Below are positions 1-11,291 of a stretch of DNA of 35,611 nucleotides, piece by piece. The position numbers were made by a program, and so were the translations under genes. Numbering within the stretch: position 1 is the stretch's first letter; each line of letters opens with the position of its first letter. Origin of the DNA: Parachlorella kessleri (taxonomy: Eukaryota > Chlorophyta > Trebouxiophyceae > Chlorellales > Chlorellaceae); NCBI GenBank assembly GCA_001598975.1, contig BBXU01000566.1, positions 1 to 35,611 of the forward strand, in the 5' to 3' direction. The notes under the pieces were generated by a model. It had not been told where the DNA came from. It did no database searches and saw only the letters and a list, made by a program, of their open reading frames with translations.

Positions 1-50
1 CACACCACAGTTTATTTTAGGTAGCCCTTGATGCCACATAGTTTGCTTAC

Positions 51-2055
51 CTTCTCATCAGCGGTGGCTGTGGCAGTGCGCTCCAGCTCCAGCTCATGTC
101 GCAGGCGCTCCCGTTCGTCTTTCAGTGCAGTAACCTGCAGTAGCAATCCAAGCCATCAGCTGTCACAGCATTTAGTGAGGAATGTAGCCACGGTGTAAAT
201 GCATAACCAATGGGGCTGGCTCGCCTGCTTGCCGGGCTTCCTGTTCACTTGTCAATTTGCCTGCTGACCTTGATCGGGTACAGTGCCAGGATGTTCCGCC
301 CAGCTACTACAGAGGCATACCCCCCTGCTGGCAGAACCCAGGTCTCCACAGCGAACCCACCTGTTTCCGCAGCGATGCTGTTACATGTCGCTGCTCAGCC
401 AGGGCAACTCGCTCTGCCTCCAGCTCGGACCTCACAGCGTGCAGGTCCTGGCTCGATTGCTTCCCATCCCGCTGCACCTCCTCCAGGGACTACAAGCAAG
501 GGCAATACACCAGTTCTAAGTATGCGCCCAACCTGCAGCACCCGACTAAAGGGGCCTGCAAGCAATCTTGCATAGCATAGGGACGCCGCACCTCAGGGGG
601 GAGGCACACTGACCTACCGTGCTTCCATGGGTGCACTCCCTTGCTGATTCTGATAGAAACTCCTACAATCTTACATAGAACTAGCGCGGCTGACACCCAG
701 CAAGGCAGCCGCGTACCTTCTGCTGCTCTAGCAGGTGCGCCCGGGCATGCTGCAGGGCACTGGCCATCTGGGCCAGCTGTTGCTGGCTGTCGGCCAACTG
801 GACTGAGAGCGATATGCTCTCCTCCTGAGCCTGCATCAGACGAGAGTTATTCACCCTAGGTAGAAAAGTGCCCTTCTGGCTACCAATGACGGATGTCCAA
901 CTATCTTCAAAACGGCCACAGGTATCTTCACGGCCTTGGCATGCAACGGTTTCCAGTACCGAGTACCCAGGTGCCTGCGGCGTCCTGTCGCATGCACTGT
1001 TGCAGATGTGAATCCCCTTCCTTGCCACGAGTTGTACCACCCTCCTCACCCGCGCCAGTGACACAAGAAGCGCTGCTGGCACCTCCCCTGTTCCTGACTT
1101 GGTCAGCTGCTCTGCCGCTAAATCAATGCCGCGCCGCAGGAAGGCGGCCTCCTCCTGCTGCCGCTGGCGCGCCACCTCTGCTGCTGCTGCGCGCCCCTCT
1201 GCCAACCGTAGCTGCTGCGCCATGTGCTCTGCCTGCAAAGATTTTGGTGGGCTAGGTTCGGACATACAATCAGCTAAACTTGTTGAACACAGCACGGCAA
1301 TTAATTTACACTCAATGTTCGGCTGCAATCAAGAACACAGCAAAGCCTGCCAAGCTATGTGCTGCTCATCTTCTAGACTTACCTGACATTTGTACTCTGT
1401 ACATTTGGACTGCAGCTCAACTGTGTTCTTCACTGACAGTAGCCGCGCTTCCAGCTTGCTGATGTAGGCCTTCTGTGCTGCCGCGTTTCCCTACGCCAAT
1501 CAATGCCGGTGTTATGGCTTCGTGCTATGTCTGTGGCATTACACGTCAGGAAGGCAAAGGTCCATACAATTTAGTGTTGCAGCAAGAGTGGCAGTTGCAT
1601 AGACGACGAATTTCCAGCCAAACCCACCTCCGACTGAGCACGCTCGTCGGTCAGGCGGTCTATTGTCCGCCGGCAGAGGTCCAGCTGCTTGTCTTTTGCG
1701 GCGACCTCCTGTCGCAGCATTTTTATCTTTGCTTGCAAGTCTGACAGCTGCGCGTCTGACTTTTGTTGCAGGCTGAGCAGTGTGCTGAAGTCTTTACTGG
1801 TCGCTGCCAACTGCTTGCGCAGTTTGGCGGTCTCAGCCCCATCGGTCCCCGCCGCTGATTTCGTCCGCTGTCGCCAGTAGGGCTCCTGCGAGTGTAATAT
1901 TCTGCAGTGGTCGAGCTCTCGCTAGTGCAGTTGCGATGGGTGAGTAGCTTGCAACTGTACCAACGGGAACAGGTTCTATATTGTCTTCAACCCACCGGGA
2001 CAGACTGCCTCGCAACCCTGGAGGCAAGGACGATGTCAAGCTCGCCCGTGTCCAT
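51..2055 (-). CDS. Long coiled-coil protein, amino-terminal part (runs off left edge)
   Basis: Seven exons are visible on the minus strand: 2055-1996, 1867-1628, 1490-1383, 1232-1050, 830-717, 489-361 and 134-51. Each ends at a GT donor and begins after an AG, and all lengths are multiples of three, so every junction is phase 0. The start is the ATG at 2055 (MDTGELDIVLASRVARQSVP); the frame is open upstream to 2229, so an earlier start is possible. The joined protein (about 236 residues so far) is rich in Glu, Gln, Ala, Lys and Arg with heptad patterning, for example QLADSQQQLAQM and LKDERERLRHELELE, so an almost continuous coiled coil is expected. I see no signal peptide, membrane segment or catalytic domain. 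Such proteins are often centrosomal, ciliary or cytoskeletal, but I recognise no family. It lies head to head with the S2P gene. Confidence 0.75.
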
Positions 2056-2378
2056 TGTTATGAGCCCTGTGAGAAGCCAGAGGGTGTCATTGCTCCTACA
2101 TGCTGTAAGCACCTTTACTAGGAAGCCTAGGATAAGCGGTGGTGGACCCGGCTCCAATCCAATCGATCCAAGGCTCAACGTTTCGCAAACCGCCCCTGCT
2201 GCGCCGGTGCTTTGGACAGACTTCCGCACTCAGGCTCATGCTCAGGCTCCAAGTCACCTGGCACCTGTCACACTCATAGATCGATATTACATTCGAGATG
2301 TTATGGATGACGACATCATGTGTGCCGTGTCATGGGTTGTCTTCTGGATAGCCCCGTGAGTTGGCCCTGCCAGCAGAT
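2056..2378. promoter_or_regulatory. Shared 5' spacer between coiled-coil gene and S2P gene
   Basis: These 323 bases separate two divergent start codons and must hold both 5' untranslated regions and promoters. I see no convincing TATA box or repeated operator-like motif. Part of it (to 2229) is open in the frame of the coiled-coil gene, so that gene may start further upstream than annotated. Confidence 0.4.
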
Positions 2379-3743
2379 ATGGCGGCCATACTCGTCCTTC
2401 CACTTTTTACAGCTTCTTGGCTGGCGCTGCTGTTGGCTGCCAAGAGAGCTAGCTTGCGACGCAGCAGCAGGGTACAAGTTGAGCTGGAGTGGTGGCGGCT
2501 GGACTTATTCGTTCCCAGCAAGTAGGAGAAACCGGTCCTGCCTGTCAAATTGCTACGGCTCCCACAGCTATTGCAGGGGACCATATGGCAGTTCTCTGAG
2601 TGCCGTGCAGTGGCACGGGCAGGATGGTTGCCAGCGCTCGACAGCGGTACCTGCATCACTGGTTTGACTTGGGCACTGTAGCTGCCCTCTTCATGGCCAT
2701 GTATGCCTGCGTTTTACTTGCCAAGGAAGCCACACTGCTACTGGGCAGGTTGGGATTGACCAGAGCGCAGGTAGGTGCTACACTGTGTTTCTGTTGAAGC
2801 TATGGAACCGCCCACATGTTAACTCCTCGCAAATGGAGATTTCTGCACTCGTGTGCTTCTATTTGCCCACACCACGCTCCCTTTCATGCTGGCACACCTG
2901 GTACCTGCTGCTGGTGGCATGGACAGGGGGACGACCGGCTAGGAACCTCACAACTTCAGCTCGTTCTTCCTGGGGTTACACTACCCCTAGGCCACGCCCT
3001 CTACATCTGGGTGGCCCTGGTAGTATCGATGGCAGTGCACGAGGTAGGCAGCCCAGTGACCAACAATACTAGCGACTGTGATTGCCGTAGCAGGCCACAG
3101 CTAGCTCCTGGCCACCAGTTGCCGGAAGTTGCTGACTTGTCAGGAGTTTGGTTTGGGCCTGCCAAACACCACCCCCCTATGAACCGCCCTGGGGCTCCTA
3201 GGTGGCCCCTAAACTGGCTTCCTGCAGGCCGGGCATGCGCTTGCAGCTGCTGCAGAGGGAGTTAGGCTGGAAGGCGCTGGCCTCTGCCTGACCCTCTTCC
3301 TGCCGACAGCTTACGTGCTGCTTGATGAAGCCGACCTATCTTGCCTCGGCAGGCAGCCAGCCCTGCGGATCGCCTGCGCCGGAGCGTGGCATAATGCAGT
3401 GTTGAGCATGGCATGCTGGGCATGCTCTGCCGGGCTGCAGGCCTTGTCCGGCCAGGACCTTGGTTTGCAGGCTCCCCTATTGCTGCTGTTGCGGTATGCT
3501 GCTTCTGTGTCAGCTGCGCTGGGGCTGCTCAACATGGCACCTGTTCACAGACTGGACGGCGAAAAGGCGCTGAACGCACTTGCCCGGTGGCGGGACTTGC
3601 CTTTGCCGCAAGCACATAGGCCCCAGCAGGACCATGCCAGCTGGCGAAAAGGGGTTGTCAGGTGGCTGCTGCACATTGGGACCGCAGGGCTGCTTGCTGT
3701 CATGGTGCTGCATGCTGCTTGCCTCCGGCTGTGTATGGCTTGA
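2379..3743 (+). CDS. Site-2 protease (intramembrane zinc metalloprotease, M50B)
   Basis: Four exons (2379-2521, 2611-2770, 2927-3043, 3228-3743) join in phase to give 311 residues. Site-2 proteases cut membrane-anchored transcription factors inside the bilayer during regulated intramembrane proteolysis. The zinc motif HEAGH is at residues 139-143 and is split by an intron between HE and AGH. The second catalytic motif is NMAP at 242-245 with LDG around Asp250. Between them, ALRIACAGAWHNAVLSMACW matches the conserved stretch after the first catalytic helix of animal S2P. An amino-terminal hydrophobic segment, an HHWFDLG stretch before the next helix and VLPGVTLP before the HE helix also follow the family. 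At 311 residues it is shorter than the 519-residue human enzyme and seems to lack the long central insertion. Exon 2 has other possible AG acceptors nearby, so residues 46-50 are uncertain. Family assignment is firm; substrates are unknown. Confidence 0.92.
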
Positions 3744-4516
3744 TGTTGCGTTCAGGTTGACTTACAAAAGGCAACCAGGCTGCCGCCAGCAGGGTTGCAG
3801 CAACAAAAGGGCAGACGTATGTATACCTTCAAGAAGTCACGAAGGGTCTCTGACCCTCAAACAGACAAGGCAGAGCAAACAGAGCGCTTCTGACGAGCGG
3901 CATAGTGTACAAACACAACCATGGCCAGAAGAAAGATTGAAGAGATGCGCAGAGAAGGCAATAAATGAACCAAGGGGAACAGTGAGCCAGCTGGCTTACA
4001 ACACATGCTGGCACGCACAGGAACACGCACATTTTAGGGAAACAAACTGGGCTTGCAATGCCCTTGGGTTACCATGTACACAAAAGGATACAGAAGGGGG
4101 CTGGAGGCAGTTACAAAGGACAGCACGCTTGCTGCCATTTCTCGGATCGCCCCTGCTAAGTCTGGCAGTCATCAGAGGCACTACCAGCCGCTGGGCCACA
4201 TTCATTACACACAGAATACATTCCCGCCTTTACTCTTGCAAGAAGTCCCCTTACTTGTGTATGCTTGCTTAGGGCGTACACTACTAACCTTCTATTGGTA
4301 TACAGCCTAGAGCATACAAACCCCCATTCCGGTGGATCCCACACACGGGTGCAGGTAGAAGCTGTGGCAGAGCCACCAGCTGTTTTGCAGCTGCGACCCC
4401 TACTGGTGGCACTTCTCCGTCAGGCATCAACGTGGTCAGCCTCTAGGTGCGCTTTGCATGCTGCCCAGACCTCTCATTACCAAAGCTTACAGGAGGTCAG
4501 GGGTACGTGGTCTCCC
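3744..4516. other. Convergent 3' spacer between S2P and ATG1
   Basis: No gene is supported here. It should contain the two 3' untranslated regions. On the minus strand a TGTAA, the usual chlorophyte polyadenylation signal, lies at 4491-4487, 26 bases past the ATG1 stop. An 18-base string (GCTTTGCATGCTGCCCAG) occurs at about 4451-4468 and again at about 4555-4572 inside the last ATG1 exon, so part of that exon appears to have been duplicated into the spacer. Open frames here have no recognisable content. Confidence 0.4.
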
Positions 4517-7500
4517 TCAGGCCTCCATCTGCGGCTCTTCAACATCTAGCTGTGCTTTGCATGCTGCCCAGCGCGCTGACGTGGCCGCAGCATATCGGTG
4601 TAAGCGCTGCTGGTCCGCTGCTGTCAGCTGCAGGGGAGGCTCCAGGGCCAGCCCCGGCCCCTCAGTACACAGGAAATGAAGCAGGCAGCACGCCTGCAGA
4701 GACAAACTTCAACTTGTAATCCAACTGAAGAGGCTCCAATCCCAGTAACTGTCCTGTCAGCCCTAACTGCCAGTGCTGCAAGCGGCCACGGATCAGCAGC
4801 CAGGTGCGCAGACTGGCGCCTTAAGTTGCAGGAAGTCAGGCTCGCAACAACATCCCCTCTGCCGCCCTCCCATAGCAAGAACAACAAAATGCCCCTCGGT
4901 AGTTCATCACCGTCGCAACAACAGCTGCCCACGGCTCAAGCGCCTTCCCCCTCTTGCTTGCCCCCTTGCTTGCTAGTCACCAGGGGGCGGGCACAGCCGA
5001 GGCATATCGTGCACCAGCAGTGCCTGGTTCCACTGGACAACCAAGCCAACCCCCACTCACCTTGGCATACAGCTGCAGGCTGTGCTCCAGGTTCCCCAGC
5101 AGCTCATCAACAGCCGCTTCCTTGGCCAGCCCCAGCGCCAGGTGGTAGCACAGCTCCCACGGGTCCGGCAGCGCCCCCTGTGCCGGGGCCTCCACGCTGC
5201 CCTGCTGCTGCGCAAGCGCCAGCGCCTCCGCGGCGCCTTCCGCCCGACCCAGCACCCGCAGTATCTCCTTGCGGAGCTTCTCCTCCGCCTTACTGCTGCT
5301 GCTGACCCCTGCCGCAGCAGGCGTGCTGCCAGGCAGCGCCGCTGCTAGGGCATCAAGCGCCAGCTCCAGCAGCTGCAGCGCTGCCAGGCACAGCGACAGG
5401 CACTGCTCCGGCGCCTGCTCCGGCCGGGGCACCGCCAGCAGCTCGATGACCTGCGCCGCCCTGCGCAGCACGTGCCAGCGTGGCGGCGCGCTGCCGCTGT
5501 CCTCGCTGCCCGCAAGCCACGGGGCCGGGTGCGTGGGCCATGTGCTGTCAGGTTCGGCTGTTGGCAGAACCTCTGGGGTTGTCACAGTGAACACCTCGTC
5601 CGCTGCACCAAGGGCAGAGCAAGCCGCAGTCCTAACACACAACAAGGGATCGTGACACTGCTTCACAACACAAACAACACCTGGTCAAACGGTCCGGCAC
5701 CCTAGAAAGGAAAGAAGGCGCTACGGGCCATCCCAGCCCGCAATCTCTTTTTATCCTGCAGGCATGTTCCCAGCCTGCGGGCTTGCACGCACCCGCAACT
5801 GCCAAGCTGCAGGGCAGGAGGACTGATGCCCAGCATCTAATGCATTGCACCCCTAGCCCGTGTGTCAACCGAGAGTGCAGTGTATAAGCAGGCAGCCAGG
5901 AACCCTCACCTGGCCGAGTGTGCAGGCTGCCCTCAAGGCTAGCTGTGCCCGAGGCTGGGCTTTCAGGCGGGGCCGGCGAGGGCTGCTGCTGGCTCCTGGA
6001 GGATGCCACTGTGTCAACCAGCACGTAGTCATCATCAATGGAGTGTGTAGACTCCCCAGGCCCTAATGCCACAGGGGCTGCGCCTGCAGCACCCCAACCC
6101 TGGCCGAGGGTGGACCGAGCTGTGGAGCCAGCTGCAGCATTTCGCTGCTGCTGCTGCTGGTGGGTGGGCCGAGACGGGTAGGGCGCGGCGGTCTCCGCTG
6201 CTGCGGGGGGGTACGCCCTGTGAGCGGGTGTTGCACTCGCAGGACTAGCTCCTCGTGCTGACAGCCCTCCATGGTGGGCATATGCAGTGGTCACAGGCCC
6301 TCCCATGACTGGTGATGGAGTCCCCACTCGCCGGGGCCCCAAAGGGCTGCCCTCTGCCAGCAGAGCGTGCACAGCGGGCGGAGCAGACCCCAGCGGGGTC
6401 ACCCCCACAGCAGCAGCTGCGCCGAACCCTGCCCTGGTCAGGTGGGAGATGCCCTGCCGGCAAAGGCTGCCGACCGGCCCCTGCAACGTCGCCTGCCTGG
6501 GGTGCTGCTGGTGGTGGCTGACTATCTGCTGCACCCAGGCGGGCTCGGGCTCAACCCCACGCTGCACTGTCGGCTGCTGCTGTTGCTGCTGCGGTGGCTG
6601 GGGAAGCAAACCCGCCACAGCAGCGGTGGCACCAGGGTCCATGGCGGCCGCTGCCAGCCTGCTAGCAGCCCCAAGCACCTGCTGTGCCTGCTGCAACTGC
6701 TGACCACGCTGCGTCACGCCATCCAGGTCCAGCGACCGCCGCTGCTTAAGCTGGTTGGAAAGCCCCCCTGGGGGCACCACCGGCGGCGGGCCTGCTATGC
6801 CTGCTGCTGTGCCGCCAGGGCCTGTGGTGCCATCAGCGCCGTTGCCGCTGGGCGCCAGTGGCACCTGTTTGAACCCCAACACTTGCTGGGGTATGCTGTT
6901 AGCCGAGGAGGAGCGCACCAGGGGCACCAGGGAGTTGTCAAAGGGTGAGAGAGGCGTAGGCATGGGTGGGGCAGGGTTTGTGAGGAAGGGGTGCCGGAAG
7001 AACTCCTCAAACGAGATGCGCTCCACTGGGTTGCGTCGCAACAGCGCATGGATCAGCTGCCTGCAAACAAAGTAAGCCACACAGCGTCACACGCAAGGGC
7101 ACGGACTAACACTGACACACCAGCCCAGCTCTGGGCTAGCAATCTCCAAAGCGAGCTTGATAATTGTTGCCCATTAACCGTTGCCTGCCAACCCCAGTCC
7201 TACACACCAGCAAATCCATCCAGGTCTTAGAGTCTATCTGCACAAAGCACTCTGCCTCTTCTAGCCTTTCAGGCCGACTGGTGACAGCATTAGCTGCACC
7301 ACCACATGCAGCACCCTTGCATGCTATATATGTACAAAGCCCACCTGCAGGGGAGGGACAGCTGGGAGGCCACCGAGTCTGGCAGGCGTGCCTCCCCCCG
7401 CTCGATGTTGCGCAGGAGCTGGAACTGATTGGCGCCATTGAAGGGCGGGCGGCCTGCCACCTGAGCAAGCGGCGCCAGAGGAAGCCCACTTTTATACTCG

Positions 7501-9018
7501 CACCCAGCCAGATATCAGACCGCGTCCCTGCCAGCTTTCGGCTTAGGCACCCAGCCTCCTCCTCGCTACAGCAGTGCTGAGGGTTACTCCACAGCACTGC
7601 ACAAGGCACCCCATCTTCTCTGCTGCCTCTCCACCGCCTGCTAAAGCGCCAGCTGCCGCCCCTTGACACCAAGAACGTGCGCAGCTCCAGAGCAGGCCCG
7701 AGCAGTCGCAACACCCCACCCCAAATGCCTTACCAGCTCAAACAGGATTGCCCCCACGCTCCACAGGTCCGCCTTGGCATCATACTTGTGGAAATGGAGG
7801 ATCTCAGGCGCCATGTATAAGGGGGACCCACACAGTGTCTCGGCCAGGCCCTGTTATGGAAACATACACGCCATGTTACTGCTAGGTTGGACTACTGAGA
7901 AGGGTCACCTAGGAGCTTGCCACAGCAGGCAAGCAGGTGAAGTGCAAGCAGCTGGAGTGCTTGAATTGCCTCCAGGCTGCATCTATCACTGCCAGCATCA
8001 CACACCAGCACCCTCACCTGGGGTTGCAAGTTGCGGGCAAACCCAAAGTCTGCAATCTTCAGGCGGGCCAGCGGGCCAGGCCCCTCCAGCAGCAGGTTCT
8101 GCGGCTTCAGGTCGCGCTGCACAGCAGGTGTCAAAAAGGGATGCCCCAAAGTCACACTCCTCTGCTTTTAAGTGACTAACACCAGGTTTCTTCCCATGGA
8201 GCTTTTCACACTGGCTGCACATTACGTTGCGTCAAACCAGGCTTCACCCTGCCACCTTACAGGCCCTGCCATGAGCTAGCGCAAGGTCAAGTCCCTCGAC
8301 AACCTTGGAGCCTGCTGGGCATCGGTCAGCCACCCAAGCCAGGCCAGCCTTGCAGGTCCAGGGCACGCTCACATGCACCAAATGGTGAGACCACATTTCC
8401 CGCAGCCCCGCCGCCAGCTGCTGCATGAAGTGCTGGGCCACCGCCTCGGGCACCCGCTTGTGGGCCCTTATGTAGTGCGCCAGGTCACCGCCAGCGCAGT
8501 ACTCCATGATGAGATACAGCTTGCTCTTCTCCTGCAGCGTGTAACTCAGTGGAAAGCCGGTCACGCGCTACCAAGCCTCCAACCCTGCGTTGCGCTGAAC
8601 AGTTGAGCGAACAAGACGAGCAGCAAGAGCCTGAGCGGCGCCGCAAGGACCAAAAGTTTTGAAGTTGCCACAAGGAATACTAGAGGTGCTCAGGCAAGTG
8701 TTCGTGCCACGGCGGCCACCCCAAACCACACCGGCATACCACTTCCCACTGCCTCCAAGGGTAAGGGGCTCAAAAGGCGAAGGGGCTTACCTCGAATACC
8801 TCCAGCAGCTTCACAATATTGTCATGGTTGATTCGTTTGAGGATTGACACCTCAGACTCCAGGCTTTGACGCAGCTTGGAGTTGAGCTTATCCAGGGCTA
8901 TCTCCTTGATAGCTGACTCCTGCCCGGTCAGTCGGTGCCGGGCCTTCCACACGATCGCAAACGACCCTGAGCCGATGTGGGTGCTTATCACCCACTCCCC
9001 CACGGTGCGCTCACCCAT
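4517..9018 (-). CDS. ATG1: ATG1/ULK-type autophagy-initiating serine/threonine kinase
   Basis: Eight exons (9018-8791, 8531-8373, 8116-8018, 7850-7734, 7460-7345, 7060-5910, 5602-5061, 4693-4517) join in phase to 862 residues. ATG1 starts autophagy by phosphorylating ATG proteins at the forming phagophore. The kinase domain (about 7-266) opens with [20 protein letters not shown], with catalytic Lys38, HRDLKPQN (Asp131), DFG (Asp152) and GSPLYMAPE in the activation segment. The phrase [11 protein letters not shown] is close to plant ATG1. A long Pro/Ser/Gln-rich linker with CAG-type polyglutamine runs to about 620. It contains DDDYVLVD (YVLV at 585-588), a textbook ATG8-interacting motif. The carboxyl part (about 630-862) is helical, like the MIT-type early-autophagy-targeting domain, and includes [20 protein letters not shown], recognisable from plant ATG1. 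All introns are GT-AG. The gene converges on S2P. Confidence 0.94.
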
Positions 9019-9805
9019 GACCTCCCGGCGAGTGACACCTTCAAACGTTGGGGGAGGGCAGCTGCGTTCTGGACGGGAATGTCAAGAACACCTACTCCCT
9101 ATCACGCTCACTCATAGCCATAGACAGCTTGGCCTGGCGAAGGTTGCGACCCAGCGCCTGGGGTGCAAGTAACGACTTGCAACGCCTTACATTCTGCTTC
9201 TGCGCACCCCTGCTAAGCTTCAAGTCATAAGGACGAAACTGAAAGTTAGCCGGGCCTGTTGGAGTGATCCTAGGTGAGTGGGTGTGCTGCCTGTACTGCA
9301 CGCGCCTTCCCTGGAAGCGTTGGATCGCACGGAATGGAATCGGATGGAAAACGGATGGAAAACTGCCATGTGCATCTAGGTGGGCTCTTGAAGTGAAGGC
9401 AGAGTTGGTATGTTACAACAGCGAAAGGCGCGATTCAACAGTGGCCATGTGTGTGACTGGCCGCGTCAGTGAGGGTTATCAGGAGGCTGGCTACACGGCC
9501 AGTTACACTGTGCCACCTAAGTTGAAAGTTTAACTTCACAGTTACAAGCGGCAAGAGAGTGCTGTGAAGGCTGCAAAGGCTGTGTGTGTTGCCTGTGACA
9601 GACAAGCACGATCTAGCACTGCATGAAGACAGACAAGCAGGCTTCTCGAAACCCCCTTTGACAACATTTCTAAAAGATACACTTTCGCTTGGCACATGAA
9701 AACACTCCAAAGGGTCTACCCCTACCTGCGAACCCAACTTCCCAACCCCAACGCCCGTCTTCATAGAATCTACCGGGACCTTATCTTCCAGAACTAACCC
9801 AGCTT
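9019..9805. promoter_or_regulatory. ATG1 upstream region, no gene seen
   Basis: This holds the ATG1 5' flank and the 3' flank of the next gene, transcribed in the same direction. Short direct repeats of the type CGGATGGAAAA sit around 9340-9362. The open frames are compositionally unremarkable and lack splice or family support. Confidence 0.35.
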
Positions 9806-11231
9806 CTACTCGTTGGAGGACTTTGCAAGGTCCATGCCAGCTGCTGCTCTCAAGCCCGCCTCCCTTGCATCTGCCTCGGCCAGGACCTTATTCAACCAGC
9901 GCTCCGCCATGCCACCCCCCGGCACGAGGAAGGCCTCGTCCAAGGGCCCGTCAGAAAGCCAGCTGCAGGGGCAGCAAGCACAAGGCGGGACGAGGACTTG
10001 TGAGTGTGAGAGCAGCCCTGTGTGAAGGTGAAGCTGGGGCCTATCAGCGGACACAAGTTGCGAGAGCGGGTGCCAGCAGGTCGGTACAACATCCATGCAT
10101 GCAGGCAGGCAGCGTGCCCTGGACCCATGCAATTGCCCACCTGCACTGCGCAGCGTCCACAAGCCAGTATTCAAGCTCCCCTCGGCACGGACAGGAGGCC
10201 AAAGCAGGTTCCCGTGCTGCTGCTGGCAAGGGGCACACTGCGGTCGGCGCCTCTGGCAGCTCCAGGCTGCCATGGGCCACTTCCTGTGCTGATGCTGGCT
10301 GGGGGAACACAAATTCAGACGAGTCCCACAGCTCAAGACTGCCTTCAGCAAGGTCATCTATTTCCGTTGGCTGTGACGATAACATAGCTGCGGAGGTCTC
10401 TGGCAATTCGAGTGTGTTGCCGCCACTTAGCCAGAGGTCCGAGCCCGAGCTGGAGCATGCCAGCTTCAGCTCCAAATCCGTGCTGGAGTAGCGGCAGCGG
10501 CGAGGCGACCAGGCCCTCATTGTGGCTGTGGGAGTAGTGGGGCCAGGAGGGGAGTTGGCTGCGCTACTTGGCTGGCACTTGCGCTGTCCGTTGTTGCCAG
10601 TGAGGAGTGCCCTGGCCAGGGCGATGGAGAGGCTTGCACTGGGGATTCCTGCGTTGCTGTGGGGGCTCGGTGAAACCATCCTTGCCTGGGCAACCTCTGA
10701 GGCGTGGCCGGTGCTGCTCAGCCTGTGGGGAGCCACGTTGCAAGGGAGGGTAGCACGGGTCTCGATGGTCAAAGAAGTGGTAGGAGACGTGACTTCGGTG
10801 GCTGCTGTGTATGAAGCTGTGCTGCTTGCCCTGCGCGAATGGCAAGCGGCTGGCGGGGGAGGGATTCTGGAGCAAGGGCACGATGCTCTGGGAATGCTGC
10901 TGCGGCTGCTGGGGTCGGCAGGGTTGGCGGTGATGGGGGCTGCAGCATTGCTGCAATGGAGGGGTGGTGGCGGAGGGATGCGGCTGGAATGGTGGGTTTG
11001 CGAGGCTGCAGTCCACAACCAGCTGGAGGTGGTAGCACGAGGGGTGGCGGGGTACACGGGGTCGGAGGCTGTGTTGGCCAGCTGCTTCTTGCAGACTGGC
11101 AGTCCTCGCCCTAGCAGCTTATCGCTACAGATGCGGTCGAACTGGACGGAGCTGTGTTGAGTTGACATCGTATGGCTACCGAAACCTGCAGGCAGGGGCC
11201 AAACATTGTCCAACCAGCCGGGGGGGCGCAT
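9806..11231 (-). CDS. Uncharacterised Ser/Pro/Ala-rich protein
   Basis: The model has two exons: 11231-10141 and 9962-9806. The donor after AQC (GTGGGC) and the acceptor CCCTGCAG match in phase, giving about 415 residues; a second in-frame ATG at 11168 may be the true start. The first 250 residues are low complexity (Ser, Pro, Thr, Ala, with runs of Pro) and probably disordered. The next part is more acidic and varied, with repeated LELPE/SLELW motifs (GNTLELPET, GSLELWDSS, GSLELPEAP). The last exon ends in an amphipathic helix-like tail containing MAERWLNKVLAEADAREAG. I recognise no family. The opposite strand is also open over 10522-11160, but that frame is a Gly/Leu/Ala-rich complement of the Ser/Pro codons and lacks splice or family support. 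Moderately sure that a gene is here; less sure of the 5' limit. Confidence 0.5.
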
Positions 11232-11291
11232 CTAGTCCAAGCTCGCGGTCCCCAGCTTTCGATAGCAGGACAGAGCCATCAGAGCGCAGAC

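Noticed and set aside
3580..4272. 230-codon plus-strand frame
   Set aside because: It overlaps the S2P last exon in another frame and continues into 3' flank; composition is random-like with no domain.
4676..5305. 209-codon plus-strand frame
   Set aside because: It lies antisense to the ATG1 carboxyl-terminal exons, which have clear family support.
5632..7080. ATG1 exon 6 read as a free-standing 482-residue protein
   Set aside because: The 5' and 3' ends are intron read-through; splicing at 7060 and 5910 restores the kinase and the carboxyl domain in phase.
10522..11160. 212-codon open frame on the plus strand
   Set aside because: It is the complement of the Ser/Pro/Ala-rich minus-strand exon, giving an artificial Gly/Leu/Ala-rich product; the minus strand joins in phase to a sensible last exon.
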